Shown: positions 63,437 through 64,000 of the stretch, piece by piece
How positions within the stretch are numbered: position 1 is the stretch's first letter
Layout: every line of letters starts with the position of its first letter
Origin: Sphingomonas sp. So64.6b
GTDB lineage: Bacteria > Pseudomonadota > Alphaproteobacteria > Sphingomonadales > Sphingomonadaceae
DNA length: 64,000 nucleotides
Direction of reading: 5' to 3'
Assembly (NCBI RefSeq): GCF_014171475.1
Contig: NZ_CP048817.1
Coordinates: 3,472,001 to 3,536,000 of the forward strand
The notes under the pieces: generated by a model
The model's input: the letters and a program-made list of their open reading frames with translations, nothing else
Databases searched by the model: none
What the model was told of the DNA's origin: nothing
Program-made: the position numbers and the translations under genes

Positions 63437-64000
63437 ATGACTAGAACCTGGCTGGTGACCGGCAGCTCGCGCGGCTTCGGACGTGCGCTGTGCGAGGCGA
63501 TTCTCGATGCGGGCGACAACCTGTTGGCGACGGCACGCGACCAGGCACAACTCGCCAGGCTCGGTGACGGTCGTCCGGGCAGGCTCGCCACCGCGCGGCT
63601 CGATGTTACCTCCGAGGACGATGCCGCAGCCGCGGTGGCCGCCGCGATCGCCGAGTTCGGCACGCTGGACGTACTGGTCAACAACGCGGGTTATGGCGAC
63701 GTTGGTTCGGTCGAGGACACGTCGATCAATTCGTTCCGCCGCCAGATCGCGACCAACCTGTTCGGCACGATCATCATGACCAAGGCGGTGATCCCGCACA
63801 TGCGGCAGCGGCGCAGCGGTCACATCGTCCAGTTCTCCTCGGTTGGCGGTCGCGTCGGCGCTCCAGGGCGCGCGCCCTATTCGGCGGCGAAATGGGGCGT
63901 CGAGGGTTTCTCGGAAGTGCTCGCGCAGGAGATGCGACTGGTCGGCGTTCGGGTGACGATCGTCGAACCCGGCGGCTTCCGCACCGATTTCGCCGGCGCC
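63437..64000 (+). CDS. Short-chain dehydrogenase/reductase, partial
   Basis: At least 188 residues are present before the window ends. The cofactor motif is TGSSRGFGRALCEAIL, DVTSEDDAAA follows, VLVNNAGYG is the NNAG motif, FSSVGGRVGAPGRAPYSAAKWG holds catalytic Ser, Tyr and Lys, and VEPGGFRTDF is the PG motif. It is a classical SDR. It starts 13 bases after the thioredoxin-like gene, so it is probably in the same transcript. The substrate is unknown, and the C-terminus lies outside the window. Confidence 0.92.
   Translation, partial: MTRTWLVTGSSRGFGRALCEAILDAGDNLLATARDQAQLARLGDGRPGRLATARLDVTSEDDAAAAVAAAIAEFGTLDVLVNNAGYGDVGSVEDTSINSFRRQIATNLFGTIIMTKAVIPHMRQRRSGHIVQFSSVGGRVGAPGRAPYSAAKWGVEGFSEVLAQEMRLVGVRVTIVEPGGFRTDFAGA

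Noticed and set aside
1..64000. CRISPR arrays, rRNA operons and intact tRNA genes
   Set aside because: No regularly spaced direct repeats and no rRNA-like or complete tRNA sequences were seen on either strand.

Overview
The window is GC-rich DNA that reads like a sphingomonad (Alphaproteobacteria, Sphingomonadaceae). The evidence is an ImuA-ImuB-DnaE2 mutasome behind an alphaproteobacterial LexA box (GTTC-N7-GTTC), two TonB-dependent receptors beside catabolic or peptide genes, an Atxe2-type lasso peptide isopeptidase, and a Trb-type conjugation operon of the traG-copG-trbBCDEJLFGI-DUF2274-alpA kind. No rRNA, complete tRNA or CRISPR array was seen. Gene identities come from reading translated sequence and motifs; no database search was run.

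Region 1 (1-8.9 kb) is a DNA-damage and debris block. It opens with fragments joined end to end: an unknown gene tail, part of a LigD polymerase domain and a frameshifted pyrophosphatase. A small DksA/TraR-type zinc-finger gene follows. Next come two divergent SRAP (YedK/HMCES) genes sharing a LexA box; one lacks the catalytic Cys2. The overlapping imuA-imuB-dnaE2 operon has its own LexA box. A decayed second copy of the DksA-like gene lies at 8.6 kb, and an IS110 transposase remnant near 10 kb.

Region 2 (10.4-18.0 kb) is a complete lasso peptide locus. An STN-domain TonB receptor and a secreted isopeptidase run on the plus strand. They converge on a minus-strand precursor (41 codons, too short for ordinary gene calling), a fused RRE/B2 protease and a macrolactam synthetase. 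The predicted core has a Gly1-Asp8 ring. A hairpin separates precursor and protease genes, and three TTATAA hexamers spaced exactly 11 bp lie upstream of the precursor.

Region 3 (18.4-34.1 kb) is a catabolic island of unknown substrate: two related HSL-type esterases, M20 peptidase, EthD-like and NTF2-like proteins, GlcG-like protein, aldehyde dehydrogenase, TonB receptor, FMN reductase, acyl-CoA ligase, nitronate monooxygenase and a large MalT-like LuxR regulator.

Region 4 (34.2-53.1 kb) is mobile: a broken isochorismatase-like gene, an apparently intact IS21-family element, an AbiEi/AbiEii toxin-antitoxin pair, the type IV secretion operon and a protein that appears to fuse a macro-like domain, a zinc ribbon and a TIR domain. 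It ends at a 24-base tRNA 3'-end fragment, the expected scar of an integrated element, followed by a perfect 23-bp inverted repeat.

Region 5 (53.4-64 kb) looks like flanking accessory chromosome: degraded NTF2-like and SDR genes, a TetR-controlled quinone oxidoreductase and MFS transporter with matching operators, then hydrolases, cytochrome P460, an Ohr-like protein, an epoxide hydrolase, a thioredoxin-like protein that has lost its second active-site cysteine, and an SDR running off the end.
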